From the NCBI GenBank assembly GCA_903839675.1, contig CAIMDB010000028.1, positions 310,001 through 374,000 of the forward strand: 64,000 nt of DNA, written 5' to 3'. The notes beneath the pieces are model-generated. The model was not told where the DNA came from. It saw nothing but the letters and a program-made list of their open reading frames with translations, and searched no databases. Made by a program: the position numbers and the translations under genes. Position 1 is the first letter of the stretch; each line of letters starts with the position of its first letter. The stretch is from an uncultured Sphingomonadales bacterium (GTDB lineage Bacteria; Pseudomonadota; Alphaproteobacteria; Sphingomonadales; Sphingomonadaceae). This document shows positions 1 to 8,224 of this stretch, in pieces.

Positions 1-333
1 GCGTGAATCTTCGACAGCGAAGTCGCGCAGTACAACGTCATCAGACGTCACAAGCAGACCTTCGCCTGCACCCTTTTGTCCCTTAAAGCTGAGGATGGTG
101 GCCGCTGGCCCGGCACCTTTGACGGTCACGCCGTTGACGTCGAGCGACAGGCCATCGGTCAAGTCAAACCGTCCCGCGCCGATGTCGACTGTGTCGCCGG
201 GTTTCGCCTCAATCAGGGCGGCCTGCAGCCGCTCCTGCGCTCCATCGCCCGGTTCGACACGCAAAGTGCCCGCCTGGACGTGCGCAGTGGCCATTAAGGC
301 TATGACTGCGGCTTGCATCGCTCTCCGTTTCAT
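1..333 (-). CDS. Parallel beta-helix repeat protein, N-terminal part (cut by window edge)
   Basis: The reverse strand reads an open frame from an ATG at 333 to the left edge (111 codons, no stop). The first ~20 residues form a signal peptide ending near HVQA, so the product is probably exported. The mature part has a VNGVTVKGAGPAATILSFKG stretch and then GAGEGLLVTSD, which matches the start of the exported right-handed parallel beta-helix family I know as TIGR03805. These are rungs of a beta-helix; substrate and function are not known to me. The gene is divergent from the DUF2147 gene at 397, with about 60 bp between the two starts. Confidence 0.75.
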   Translation of the reverse strand, partial: MKRRAMQAAVIALMATAHVQAGTLRVEPGDGAQERLQAALIEAKPGDTVDIGAGRFDLTDGLSLDVNGVTVKGAGPAATILSFKGQKGAGEGLLVTSDDVVLRDFAVEDSR

Positions 334-396
334 GGCGTATTCATCGCACTGACATAGGTGTAAGCCAAGAAGAAAACTGAGTTGAGGAGTATATCG

Positions 397-810
397 ATGC
401 GTCTTGCCCCCTTCATCATTGCCTGCGCGGCGCTGGCAGCACCGTCCTTTGCCGCCGTTCCTGTCGCCGGACGCTATTACACCGATGGCAAGGACAGCAT
501 CGTCCTCATCGGACCATGCGGCCCCGTCGTCTGCGGGAAGATCGCCAAGATCATCAAGGGACCGCCGGGGGGTGGTCGCGCGCTCGACACCAACAACCCT
601 GACCCGAACCTGCGGTCCCGCCCGATTGAGGGTCTTGTCATCCTGTCCAACTTCAAGGACGCCGGTGGCGAATGGGAAGGGAAGATCTACGATCCGCGCG
701 CGGGCAAGACCTATCGCTCCACCATGGTCAAGCAGGCCGACGGCTCTTTGAAGGTGAAAGGCTGTGTCGGCCCCTTCTGCAAGGCCGTGAAGTTCACACC
801 CGCCCCATAA
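397..810 (+). CDS. DUF2147 family exported protein
   Basis: The product is 137 residues: a cleavable signal peptide (about residues 1-20, ending SFAAVP) followed by a domain with GRYYTDGKDSIVLIGPCGPVVCGKI and a C-terminal IYDPRAGKTYRSTMVKQADGSLKVKGC block, typical of DUF2147. A longer frame begins at a TTG at 382, but a GAGGAG ribosome binding site at 384-389 lies 7 bases before the ATG at 397, which decides the start. The four cysteines could form disulfides in the periplasm. The role of DUF2147 is not established. The gene converges on the oxygenase that ends at 817. Confidence 0.85.
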   Translation: MRLAPFIIACAALAAPSFAAVPVAGRYYTDGKDSIVLIGPCGPVVCGKIAKIIKGPPGGGRALDTNNPDPNLRSRPIEGLVILSNFKDAGGEWEGKIYDPRAGKTYRSTMVKQADGSLKVKGCVGPFCKAVKFTPAP

Positions 811-816
811 GGCGGC

Positions 817-1764
817 CTATTTCTTCAACCCGATCTCGATCAGCCGCTGGACGAGAAAATCGTTCGCGGTGATCGGGTCTGGGTAGAGATTGGGATGATC
901 CCCATCCACGCAGCTCGGCAGCGTTTCGATGAGAACATCGGACGCCAGATGCAGGAAGAAGGGCATCGAATAGCGCGGAATGTGACGCCGCTCCGGCGGC
1001 GGGTTGAGCACGCGGTGGATGGTCGCGGGCAGGTGGTTGTTGGTCAGCCGTTCCAGCATGTCCCCGGAATTGATGACCATCGCACCCTCAGGCGGCGTGA
1101 TCGACAGCCAGTCGCCCTGACGGGTGAGCAGTTGCAGCCCGCCCTCTTCGGCGCCCAGCAACAGCGTGATCAGGTTGATATCGCCATGCGCGCCTGCACG
1201 AATGCCTGGCGCGTCCTTCGGGATGGGCGGATAATGCAAAAGCCGCATCACCGAATTGCCATAAGCGACGGCGGGATCAAACCAGTCGGGCGCAAGGCCG
1301 AGGTCGCGTTCAATCGCTGACAGCAGGCGGTTGCCGGCTGCGTCAAACGCCGCATACATCGCTTCAAACGTGGCCCGGAATTCCGGCAGTTCGGCAGGCC
1401 AGATATTGTCGGGCATATGATCGCGGAAGCGGTGCCCGGGCGGCAGATCGCGTCCGACATGCCAGAATTCCTTCAGGTCCACATGGTCGGCATCCTTGGC
1501 GATTTCCGTGCCAAAGGGCGTGTATCCCCGCTGCCCCGCCAGTTCCGATGTGTAATAGGACCGCTTCACCTCTTCGGGCAGTTCAAACAACAGCCGTGTC
1601 TGTTCCCACGCCTTGTCGATCAGCGCGCGGTCCACGCCGTGATCGGTGATGACCGCAAAGCCGAATGTGCGAAATGAATCCCCAAAGGCTTGGGCAAAGC
1701 CTTCAGGATCACGGTCTTGAGAAGCCAAAGAGAGGGTCGGCAGGTTCTTAAGCGTTTCGGTCAT
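817..1764 (-). CDS. Isopenicillin N synthase-family 2OG-Fe(II) oxygenase
   Basis: This 315-residue protein has the DIOX_N plus 2OG-Fe(II) oxygenase architecture. The iron ligands are visible as His193 and Asp195 in AHGDINL and His250 in ATIHRVL, with the 2-oxoglutarate-binding pair Arg264/Ser266 in PRYSMPFF. The N-terminal FGFAVITDHGV strand is typical of the family. The catalytic set is complete, so the enzyme should be an active soluble dioxygenase, but the family acts on many small molecules and nothing nearby fixes the substrate. The gene stands alone, convergent with DUF2147, with bactofilin just upstream on the same strand. Confidence 0.88.
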   Translation of the reverse strand: MTETLKNLPTLSLASQDRDPEGFAQAFGDSFRTFGFAVITDHGVDRALIDKAWEQTRLLFELPEEVKRSYYTSELAGQRGYTPFGTEIAKDADHVDLKEFWHVGRDLPPGHRFRDHMPDNIWPAELPEFRATFEAMYAAFDAAGNRLLSAIERDLGLAPDWFDPAVAYGNSVMRLLHYPPIPKDAPGIRAGAHGDINLITLLLGAEEGGLQLLTRQGDWLSITPPEGAMVINSGDMLERLTNNHLPATIHRVLNPPPERRHIPRYSMPFFLHLASDVLIETLPSCVDGDHPNLYPDPITANDFLVQRLIEIGLKK

Positions 1765-1830
1765 GCCGACCGTTTACTCAGGTTGCAGGCGTTGCGCATT
1801 TGAATTCTGCGCAACACCGACTGCAGAGAT

Positions 1831-2223
1831 TTACTCGCCGCCGGCCGAGACCAGCTTGAGCTCACCAGACTGGGTCGCCTTTTGCGACAGGCGGCCGTCA
1901 ACGCGCGCGCCGGTTTCAATTGAGATGCTCTCATAAGAGACATCGCCCGCGATGCGCGCAGCCCGTTCAATGACGAGTTCGGTCGCAACAATCGCGCCTT
2001 CGACAGCGCCTGCGATGGTCGCGCGCTGGGCAAGCACATTGCCCTTCACCTGACCCGAAGCGCCAACCGTCAACGCGGCACAGGCAATGTCGCCCTGCAC
2101 GGCGCCATCCAGATGAAGATCGCCCGATGCGCTGATATTGCCGGTGATGGAAACTTCTGCACCGATGAACGACATGCTGCCGCCTGTGCGCGGTGCCGCG
2201 TCTGATTTGCTACCCCATGCCAT
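1831..2223 (-). CDS. Bactofilin (polymer-forming cytoskeletal protein)
   Basis: The product is 130 residues with a bactofilin beta-helix core (about 18-115): SFIGAEVSITGNISASGDLHLDGAVQGDI followed by repeating rungs such as GQVKGNVLA and GAVEGAIVA. Bactofilins polymerise without nucleotides into membrane-associated filaments that localise cell-wall or stalk enzymes. The frame runs further upstream, but the ATG at 2223 is preceded by an AGGAG sequence (revcomp of 2232-2238) and gives a normal-length protein. The short tails either side of the core are usual. Its upstream neighbour on the same strand is a two-helix membrane protein; no peptidase partner is adjacent. Confidence 0.9.
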   Translation of the reverse strand: MAWGSKSDAAPRTGGSMSFIGAEVSITGNISASGDLHLDGAVQGDIACAALTVGASGQVKGNVLAQRATIAGAVEGAIVATELVIERAARIAGDVSYESISIETGARVDGRLSQKATQSGELKLVSAGGE

Positions 2224-2345
2224 CGCTTCTTTACTCCTGCGATTGTGTCTCTTGCCGCAGATGTAGGACGGGGCGGGGCGATTCGCCAAATCTGGCGCAT
2301 TTTCAGGTAACTACTGCCTCTTCAGCCCGTTTGGCCGTGCACTGG

Positions 2346-2567
2346 CTAAATGAGCCCGCCGCCAATCGACAGGCGGATCAGGCCAATGACGATCACCACG
2401 ATATTGAGGTTGCGGCCCGCCGTCTTGTCCGACGTGGCCCCGATCCCCAGACCGATCACCGCCAGCGGAATGATCGCCCAATTCGCCCAACCCAAAAGCG
2501 GGAAGAAGGCGATGGCAGCAAGGATCAAGGCGACAAAGCCGATCAGCAGGGAAATGAGATTGCGCAT
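2346..2567 (-). CDS. Small membrane protein, unknown function
   Basis: A 73-residue protein, almost entirely hydrophobic, with two or three predicted transmembrane stretches (about 4-23, 30-45 and 54-70) and a short polar hairpin GATSDKTAGRN between the last two. I do not recognise a family with certainty. It sits upstream of bactofilin on the same strand, 122 bp away, so co-transcription is possible but not shown. Its start at 2567 is divergent from the lipoprotein gene at 2669. Confidence 0.6.
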   Translation of the reverse strand: MRNLISLLIGFVALILAAIAFFPLLGWANWAIIPLAVIGLGIGATSDKTAGRNLNIVVIVIGLIRLSIGGGLI

Positions 2568-2613
2568 GACATGAATGTGCGCAGCCCTGCGCTGGATTGC
2601 AAGGGGAACCGGC

Positions 2614-2653
2614 TTGACGCCAACGTGCGCAAGTGTATTATTTGAACAATACA
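2614..2653 (+). promoter_or_regulatory. Promoter with overlapping palindrome upstream of lipoprotein gene
   Basis: TTGACG (2614-2619) and TATTAT (2636-2641) are separated by 16 bases, a good housekeeping-type promoter. The -10 box lies inside an inverted repeat TGTATT (2634-2639) / AATACA (2648-2653) with 8 bases between the arms. A close relative of the same 20-base block lies over the promoter of the DUF2807 gene at 26538-26557, suggesting a shared repressor. Confidence 0.55.
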
Positions 2654-2668
2654 GTTAGGAGACGATCC

Positions 2669-3214
2669 ATGCGTTCCCCCCTTTTGCTTCTCCCGCTCGT
2701 CATTGGCCTTGCCGCCTGTGAGTCGCAATCATCGGCAGATGGCGCGGATGGAAATGCCAGCGGCACCAACATCAATGTTGCGGCGAAGGGAGAGAAAGGC
2801 GAGGACATCCGCATCACAGCCGATGGTGATACGGGCAAAGTCTCCGTCAATTTGCCGGGCTTTGATGCCAATGTTCGCCTGCCCAAGGTCATGCTGAAGG
2901 ACAGCAATTTCGATATTGACGGTGTGAAGCTGTATCCGGGGTCCACTGTCGCCAGCATCAATGTGCAGGGCGATACGTCCGGTGCGGGGGATAAGAGCCG
3001 CGTCCAGATCATCTACACAGCGCCAGCCGAACCCAAGCCGGTGCGCGACTGGTTCGTCAAAGCCTTTGCCGAAAAGGGTGTCGCCGCCAAGATTTCGGGC
3101 GAATCACTCAACGGCATATCGAAGGACGGCACGCCCTTCACGATGACATTTGCCCCCGGAAAAGGCGGCTCAACGACCGGAATTGTGGTTCTGGACGCCA
3201 AAAACCCCGCCTGA
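2669..3214 (+). CDS. Putative lipoprotein, unknown function
   Basis: The protein is 181 residues with a lipoprotein signal (LLLLPLVIGLAAC, lipidated Cys14) followed by a Ser/Gly-rich linker and a domain with a KVSVNLPGFDANVRLPKVML stretch. The ATG at 2669 is chosen over an upstream start at 2633 because it follows a TAGGAG site and begins the signal peptide. It should be anchored in the outer or inner membrane facing the periplasm. I do not recognise the family. It is followed after 98 bp by another lipoprotein gene on the same strand; both end in a similar module ending in an FYIG/WFVKAF-like segment that may be related. Confidence 0.7.
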   Translation: MRSPLLLLPLVIGLAACESQSSADGADGNASGTNINVAAKGEKGEDIRITADGDTGKVSVNLPGFDANVRLPKVMLKDSNFDIDGVKLYPGSTVASINVQGDTSGAGDKSRVQIIYTAPAEPKPVRDWFVKAFAEKGVAAKISGESLNGISKDGTPFTMTFAPGKGGSTTGIVVLDAKNPA

Positions 3215-3312
3215 GCGCTGCGTTAACCCCGAATCCGAGCGCGTTTACCCATATTCTCCGCGCATCCGCAGCGTTAGCGGCTGCATAACCATCTCCTGCT
3301 AAGGAGTTTGCT

Positions 3313-4002
3313 ATGCGACGCGTTCTTTCCTCTCTGCTTCTCGGGGCCTGCCTTTTGGGCGTGGCGGCGTGCGGCAATGATACGCCGACAGATGCCAAAG
3401 CGGACAAGCTGGATGAACGGCTGCTCGGCAAGGGCAATGCCGACCCTGTCCTGACGACCGCATTGGAAGACCAGATCATGGTCGATCCTTCGCTGGCCAA
3501 CATGGCAAGCCGCAATGCCGTGAAAGCCGCTGACGCGCCGATGACGGCACCGGTGCCGGTTGAAACGACCGGCCCAAGTGCTGCGGCCGAACGTCCGGCA
3601 ACGCCGACATTGGGGCAACGCGCCGCCAATCAGGCAACAGCTGCGCGCGACAAGTTTACGGGCTGCGGCCTTGATGTCGATTATTCGATGCAATGGGCCA
3701 ACCGTATTCCGGCCGATGTTCCGCTCTACCCGCGGGCGCGGGTGGATGAAGCGGCTGGGTCCGACATGCCGGGCTGCAAGCTGCGCGCCATCACCTTCAC
3801 CACACCGGCCCCGCAACGCGCGGTGATCGATTTCTATATCGGCCAGACCAAACGCAGCGGCTTTGCCTCCTCAACACAGGTCAAAGGCCGCGAAACCTTG
3901 GTCGGCGGCACACGCGGCGATGGTGCGGCCTATTATGTCATACTGACGCCCGCCGAAGCCGGTGGCACCATCGTCGATCTGGTGCTCAACAACGGCGTGT
4001 AA
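3313..4002 (+). CDS. Putative lipoprotein, unknown function
   Basis: This 229-residue protein starts with a clear lipoprotein signal (LLLGACLLGVAAC, Cys20). An Ala/Thr-rich region (about 70-110) follows and then a folded C-terminal part beginning GCGLDVDYSMQWANRIPADVPLYPRARVDEAAG. The later PAPQRAVIDFYIGQTKRSGF resembles the PAEPKPVRDWFVKAFAEKG segment of the preceding lipoprotein, so the two may share a domain. A TAAGGAG ribosome binding site precedes the ATG. Function is unknown. Four cysteines in the mature part could be oxidised in the periplasm. Confidence 0.7.
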   Translation: MRRVLSSLLLGACLLGVAACGNDTPTDAKADKLDERLLGKGNADPVLTTALEDQIMVDPSLANMASRNAVKAADAPMTAPVPVETTGPSAAAERPATPTLGQRAANQATAARDKFTGCGLDVDYSMQWANRIPADVPLYPRARVDEAAGSDMPGCKLRAITFTTPAPQRAVIDFYIGQTKRSGFASSTQVKGRETLVGGTRGDGAAYYVILTPAEAGGTIVDLVLNNGV

Positions 4003-4077
4003 GTGAGGCACAGGGCTTTTGGGGCCTGATGCCATTTGGTGTACAAGGCCTGTTCCGTTGCAGCGGTGGGGCTGATG

Positions 4078-4914
4078 ATGCGCAATTTCAAACAAGTCGA
4101 TGTGTTCACGAGCCGAGCTTTGTTCGGCAATCCGGTTGCGGTCGTCCTTGACGCCGATGGTCTGAGCGATGCCGACATGCAGCAGTTCGCCAATTGGACG
4201 AACCTGTCCGAAACAACCTTTGTCCTCCCGCCGGAAAACCCCGCCGCCAGCTACCGCGTCCGCATTTTCACGCCGCGGGCCGAGCTGCCCTTTGCCGGCC
4301 ACCCGACATTGGGCACAGCCCATGCGGTGCTGGAGGCAGGCGTCGCGCAGGCGCGCGGCGGTAAGCTGGTTCAGGAATGTGCCGTCGGTCTGGTGGAGGT
4401 CACCGTGGGCGACACGGGACTGTCGTTCCGCCTGCCGCGCTATGCGACAACGCCCGCCGAAGACGCCGACACGATCCTTGCGGCCATTGGCGGCGCTTCG
4501 GTGGTCACTGGATTACCGCAAGTGCTGGATGTCGGCCCGCGTTGGGTGATTGCCGAAATGACCTCGCTCGATGCTGTCGCGCATCTGGAGCCGGATCTGA
4601 CAGCGCTGGCCGCTTATGACCGGCGGCATGGCACAACAGGCCTGACTGTTTTTGCCAGCGGCGAAGGCGGCACGCTCGTCCGCTCCTTCGCCCCGGCAGA
4701 CGGCATCGCCGAAGACCCTGTATGTGGCAGCGGCAACGGCGCAGTCGCCGCCTACCGCCTGCTTGCCGGGCAGATTGGCGAAGGGGACCGCTATATTGCC
4801 GCGCAGGGGCAGCAGATCGGACGCGACGGCTATGTCCACATCCGCGTAGACGGCAAAGACATCCATGTCGGCGGCCAATGCGTGACCTGCATCACCGGAA
4901 CGCTCGCCCTGTAG
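4078..4914 (+). CDS. PhzF family isomerase/epimerase
   Basis: The 278-residue protein belongs to the PhzF (phenazine biosynthesis-like) fold. It has the N-terminal FKQVDVFTSRALFGNPVAVV strand, the catalytic-glutamate segment NLSETTFVLPP, the GHPTLGTAH loop and the C-terminal DPVCGSGNGAVAAY loop. PhzF homologues catalyse proton-transfer isomerisations; outside phenazine clusters the substrate is generally unknown, and no phenazine genes are here. Two adjacent ATGs (4075, 4078) and an upstream GTG at 4036 are possible starts. The chosen one gives the standard family N-terminus. Confidence 0.85.
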   Translation: MRNFKQVDVFTSRALFGNPVAVVLDADGLSDADMQQFANWTNLSETTFVLPPENPAASYRVRIFTPRAELPFAGHPTLGTAHAVLEAGVAQARGGKLVQECAVGLVEVTVGDTGLSFRLPRYATTPAEDADTILAAIGGASVVTGLPQVLDVGPRWVIAEMTSLDAVAHLEPDLTALAAYDRRHGTTGLTVFASGEGGTLVRSFAPADGIAEDPVCGSGNGAVAAYRLLAGQIGEGDRYIAAQGQQIGRDGYVHIRVDGKDIHVGGQCVTCITGTLAL

Positions 4915-4946
4915 CGCTTGGCGCCAAGTGCGGCTAAGGCAGCAAG

Positions 4947-5309
4947 ATGCATCCATTAATTCCTGTTATGGCCGGAGGCGCGATTGGCGCTGCGGCACGC
5001 TATCTGGCCGTTGCCGCCCTTGGCTGGCGCGGCGGATGGCCGCTTGGCACCTTTGCCGTCAATCTTGTCGGGGGCTTCCTGATGGGGCTGCTCGCCGCAT
5101 GCGTCCTAAAGGGCGCCGCATCGGAGACGACCCGCCTGTTTGTCGGCGTTGGCATCCTTGGCGGCTTCACGACCTTTTCAGCGTTCAGCCTTGAAGGCTT
5201 TCAGATGATAGAACGCGGCCAATGGGGCATGGCGGCGCTGTATGCCGGTGCCTCTGTTATCGGATCGATTGCTGCCCTTGCGGTCGGCTTCGGGCTGGTG
5301 CGCGCATGA
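4947..5309 (+). CDS. crcB: CrcB-type fluoride channel
   Basis: The product is 120 residues with four transmembrane helices and the Fluc/CrcB signatures GGAIGAAARYL near the start, NLVGGFLMGLL in helix 2 and GGFTTFSAFSLE in helix 3. CrcB dimers export fluoride across the inner membrane. Only 32 bp separate it from the PhzF stop, and no crcB-type fluoride riboswitch is visible there. Its stop overlaps the start of the pseudouridine synthase by four bases (ATGA), so translation is coupled and the gene heads a run through ATP12. Confidence 0.93.
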   Translation: MHPLIPVMAGGAIGAAARYLAVAALGWRGGWPLGTFAVNLVGGFLMGLLAACVLKGAASETTRLFVGVGILGGFTTFSAFSLEGFQMIERGQWGMAALYAGASVIGSIAALAVGFGLVRA

Positions 5310-6637
5310 CCGATCAGGTTCGCCAATTCACCGTCGATGCCGAAGATGACGGCATCCGTCTGGACCGCTGGTTCAAGCGCCATCTGCCTGATGCCAGCTT
5401 CAACGCGGTATCGCGTTGGGCCCGCACCGGCCAGATCCGCGTTGATGGCAAGCGTGCGACACCGGGAGACCGGATCGAAGCCGGCCAGCAGATTCGCGTC
5501 CCTCCGGCGGACCCTGTCACCGTCGCCAAGACAGCGGCAAAGCCCAAGAAGGAACGCCCGCGGCTGAGCGACGATCAGGAGGCCTTTGCCGATAGCCTCG
5601 TCATCTACCGCGATAAATCCGCGCTGGTGCTCAACAAGCCGCCGGGCCTTGCCACACAGGGCGGCACCAAGACGACCGAGCATGTCGACGGCCTGCTCGA
5701 CGGGCTTTGGTTTGATGGGGAACAGCGGCCCAAGCTGGTGCACCGTCTGGACAAGGACACATCTGGCGTCCTGCTGGTCGCCCGGACCGCACGAGCAGCC
5801 GCGTCTTTCTCCAAAAGCTTTTCAAGCCGCACTGCGCGCAAGGTCTATTGGGCGATCATCGTCGGCGTGCCCTCCATTGAAGACGGCATGATCGATCTGC
5901 CGCTCGCAAAGCAGCCGGGCTCCGGTGGCGAGAAGATGCAGGTCGATCAAAAGGAAGGCGCGCCTGCGCGCACCCGTTACCGCGTCATTGACCGCGCCGG
6001 CAACAGCGCCGCCTGGGTCGAACTGCAGCCTTATACCGGACGCACCCACCAGTTGCGCGTCCATATGGCTGCCATTGGTCACCCGATTGTCGGCGATGGC
6101 AAATATGGCGGACGCGAGGCATTTCTCACCGGCACGATCAGCCGCAAAATGCACCTTCATGCCCGTCGGCTGCGCGTCGACAGCCCCGAGGGCGGGCAAG
6201 TGGATGTCTTTGCCGATCTACCCCAACACTTCATCGATACCATCGCCAATCTGGGCTTCACGCAGGAAGATGGCGATGCGCTGACGCTCGACGAAACGAA
6301 GTTTGGCGATACGGCTGAAGGCAAGAAGCGGGTCGTTGCTCAAAAGGCCAAGGCCGCTCGCAAGGAACGCAAGGGCGAACGGCGCGGCCGTGCCGTCGCA
6401 AACGCGGAACGTCCGGCCAGTAAAGGTGCGAGCAAGGGTCCAAGCAAAGGCCGGGGTGAAAGCCGGAGCGAAGGCCGAGACGAAGGGAAATCCGCCCGCC
6501 CTGCCGCCAAGGGCCGCAGCGATGCGCGTTCCCCCGGCAAGCCTGCCCGCGCACCAGCCCGCGGATCTACACGCGCACCGACACGCGCTCCGGCACGCGG
6601 CAAGCCTTCCGGTCCGGCCCGCCCGAAGAAGACGTAA
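5306..6637 (+). CDS. RluA-family 23S rRNA pseudouridine synthase with basic tail
   Basis: The 443-residue protein has an S4 RNA-binding domain (about 12-70, RLDRWFKRHLP) and a pseudouridine synthase domain with the catalytic aspartate in HRLDKDTSGVLLVART, plus RTHQLRVHMAAIGHPIVGDGKYGG. It should modify uridines in 23S rRNA (RluC/RluD type). From about residue 340 the sequence becomes a ~100-residue Lys/Arg/Ala/Pro-rich tail with repeats such as KGASKGPSKG and RAPTRAPARG, beyond the normal enzyme length of about 330. The start overlaps the crcB stop (ATGA); the longer upstream frame overlaps crcB and is rejected. Confidence 0.92.
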   Translation: MTDQVRQFTVDAEDDGIRLDRWFKRHLPDASFNAVSRWARTGQIRVDGKRATPGDRIEAGQQIRVPPADPVTVAKTAAKPKKERPRLSDDQEAFADSLVIYRDKSALVLNKPPGLATQGGTKTTEHVDGLLDGLWFDGEQRPKLVHRLDKDTSGVLLVARTARAAASFSKSFSSRTARKVYWAIIVGVPSIEDGMIDLPLAKQPGSGGEKMQVDQKEGAPARTRYRVIDRAGNSAAWVELQPYTGRTHQLRVHMAAIGHPIVGDGKYGGREAFLTGTISRKMHLHARRLRVDSPEGGQVDVFADLPQHFIDTIANLGFTQEDGDALTLDETKFGDTAEGKKRVVAQKAKAARKERKGERRGRAVANAERPASKGASKGPSKGRGESRSEGRDEGKSARPAAKGRSDARSPGKPARAPARGSTRAPTRAPARGKPSGPARPKKT

Positions 6638-6657
6638 CCGATGCACCCTTTTCCGCA

Positions 6658-7323
6658 ATGACCGGCCCCACCATCAATCGGCTCGCATTGTTTGATTGCG
6701 ACGGGACCCTCGTCGACAGCCAGCACAATATCGTGATGTGCATGAACGATGCCTTTGGCCGCGCTGGCTTGGCCGCGCCCGAAAGGGAGGCAACAAAGCG
6801 CATCGTTGGCCTCAGCCTGCTGCCCGCCATGCAGGCACTTTTACCCGATGCGGACCACGCCCTGCACGTTCAGCTGGCTGAAGATTATAAGACCGCCTTT
6901 CACCGCCTGCGCCATGACGGGTTGGTCGAAGAACCTTTGTTCGACGGCATTGCCGAGGCACTGGACGCGTTGGAGGCGGAGGGCTGGTTGCTTGGCGTGG
7001 CAACCGGCAAGTCGGATCGCGGGCTTGATCTGTGCCTCAAGCATCACGGCCTGCGCCACCGGTTTGTCACGCTGCAGACCGCCGACCGCCATCCGTCCAA
7101 GCCACACCCGTCGATGGTGCATGAAGCCATGGCCGACGCCGGGGCAACGCCCGCCACAACGGTCATGATCGGCGATACCAGCTTCGACATGGCGATGGGT
7201 GTCGCGGCGGGCGCCCGATCCCTGGGTGTGGATTGGGGCTATCACACCACCGATGATCTGCTGGATGCGGGTGCCTTCCACATCGCGTCTCACCCCGCAC
7301 ATATTTTGGAGGTCTTGCGATGA
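6658..7323 (+). CDS. HAD-superfamily hydrolase (phosphoglycolate phosphatase-like)
   Basis: The 221-residue protein has HAD motif I LFDCDGTLVDS (nucleophile Asp), motif II ATGKS, a motif III lysine around RHPSKPHP, and motif IV MIGDTSFDMAMG. This is the HAD-IA group with a helical cap after motif I. Likely a small-molecule phosphatase such as phosphoglycolate or pyrophosphate phosphatase; the substrate is not fixed by sequence. It lies between the pseudouridine synthase (20 bp upstream) and a small membrane gene whose ATG overlaps its TGA. Confidence 0.9.
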   Translation: MTGPTINRLALFDCDGTLVDSQHNIVMCMNDAFGRAGLAAPEREATKRIVGLSLLPAMQALLPDADHALHVQLAEDYKTAFHRLRHDGLVEEPLFDGIAEALDALEAEGWLLGVATGKSDRGLDLCLKHHGLRHRFVTLQTADRHPSKPHPSMVHEAMADAGATPATTVMIGDTSFDMAMGVAAGARSLGVDWGYHTTDDLLDAGAFHIASHPAHILEVLR

Positions 7324-7541
7324 GTCCGGAAGAAGAACTGGCCCGCACGCGCTTTGGGATTCTTAACCTCGTGCGCTTCTCAGGCGTCGCCTTCGTTTTT
7401 GCAGGCATTGCCAATGTCGCGGGAAAGCTGTTGCCCGATCTCGCCCCATGGTTTGGCTATATCCTTGTCTTTCTTGGTATTTTTGAATTCTACACGCTGC
7501 CCGTCCTGCTCAAGCGGCATTGGACAGGGCCGAAAAAATGA
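7320..7541 (+). CDS. Small two-helix membrane protein
   Basis: A 73-residue protein with two transmembrane segments (about 21-40 and 46-64) and a basic C-terminus LKRHWTGPKK. It overlaps its upstream neighbour by ATGA and its downstream neighbour by ATGA, so it is almost certainly translated. I recognise no domain. Its fixed position between a phosphatase and the ATP synthase chaperone suggests, without proof, a role linked to membrane complexes. Confidence 0.7.
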   Translation: MSPEEELARTRFGILNLVRFSGVAFVFAGIANVAGKLLPDLAPWFGYILVFLGIFEFYTLPVLLKRHWTGPKK

Positions 7542-8224
7542 AGCGCTTTTACAAGGACGTCGTCTCTGAAGACAGGGGCATCCTGCTCGACGGGCGCCCG
7601 GTCAAAACACCGGCCCGCGCTGCACTCCTTCTGCCCAATGACGCGCTGGCCAATGCGGTTGCGGAGGAATGGCGCGCGCAGGGCGAAGAGATTGACCCCC
7701 GCGCCATGCCCTTCACTGGCCTTGCCAATGCCGCGATTGACCGCGTGGCCGCCAACCCCCACGCATTCGCCGCAGGCCTTGCCCAATATGGCGAAACCGA
7801 GTTGCTCTGCTATCGCGCCGAAAGCCCTCCTGAACTGATCGCGCGTCAGACCGAGCGGTGGGACCCTCTGCTCGATTGGGCCAAGGCGCAGTATGACGTC
7901 GACTTTGTGCAGGTGGCGGGGATCATGCACCAACCCCAGCCCATGGCGACGCTGCTCCGGCTCGGCGATGCGATCGCTGCAGCAAACCCCTTCGCGCTCG
8001 CAGCCCTTTCCCCGATTGTCACGATCGGCGGATCCCTCGTGCTGGCGCTTGGCGTTTATGAAGAAGCAGTGCTGCCCCATGACGCCTTTGACCTCGCCCA
8101 TCTCGATGAGCTTTGGCAGGCGGAACTTTGGGGGGAAGACGATTTCGCGCTGGCGACCCGCGCGGCCCACCGACGCGACTTTATCGCGGCCTGCCAGTTC
8201 CTCGAATTGCTGCGGGCAGCTTAG
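7538..8224 (+). CDS. ATP12 family F1-ATPase assembly chaperone
   Basis: The 228-residue protein begins MKRFYKDVVSEDRGILLDGRPVKTPARAAL, the typical ATP12 N-terminus, and contains FTGLANAAIDRV, TELLCYRAESPPELIARQTERWDPLLDW and TIGGSLVLALGV. ATP12 holds the F1 alpha subunit before hexamer assembly in mitochondria; alphaproteobacterial homologues are common. The ATG at 7538 overlaps the previous stop (ATGA). The longer frame from 7520 overlaps that gene and lacks the family N-terminus. The stop overlaps the convergent gmk stop by four bases. Confidence 0.92.
   Translation: MKRFYKDVVSEDRGILLDGRPVKTPARAALLLPNDALANAVAEEWRAQGEEIDPRAMPFTGLANAAIDRVAANPHAFAAGLAQYGETELLCYRAESPPELIARQTERWDPLLDWAKAQYDVDFVQVAGIMHQPQPMATLLRLGDAIAAANPFALAALSPIVTIGGSLVLALGVYEEAVLPHDAFDLAHLDELWQAELWGEDDFALATRAAHRRDFIAACQFLELLRAA

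Noticed and set aside
4915-4946. Fluoride riboswitch before crcB
   Set aside because: Only 32 bp are available and no crcB-motif structure is present.
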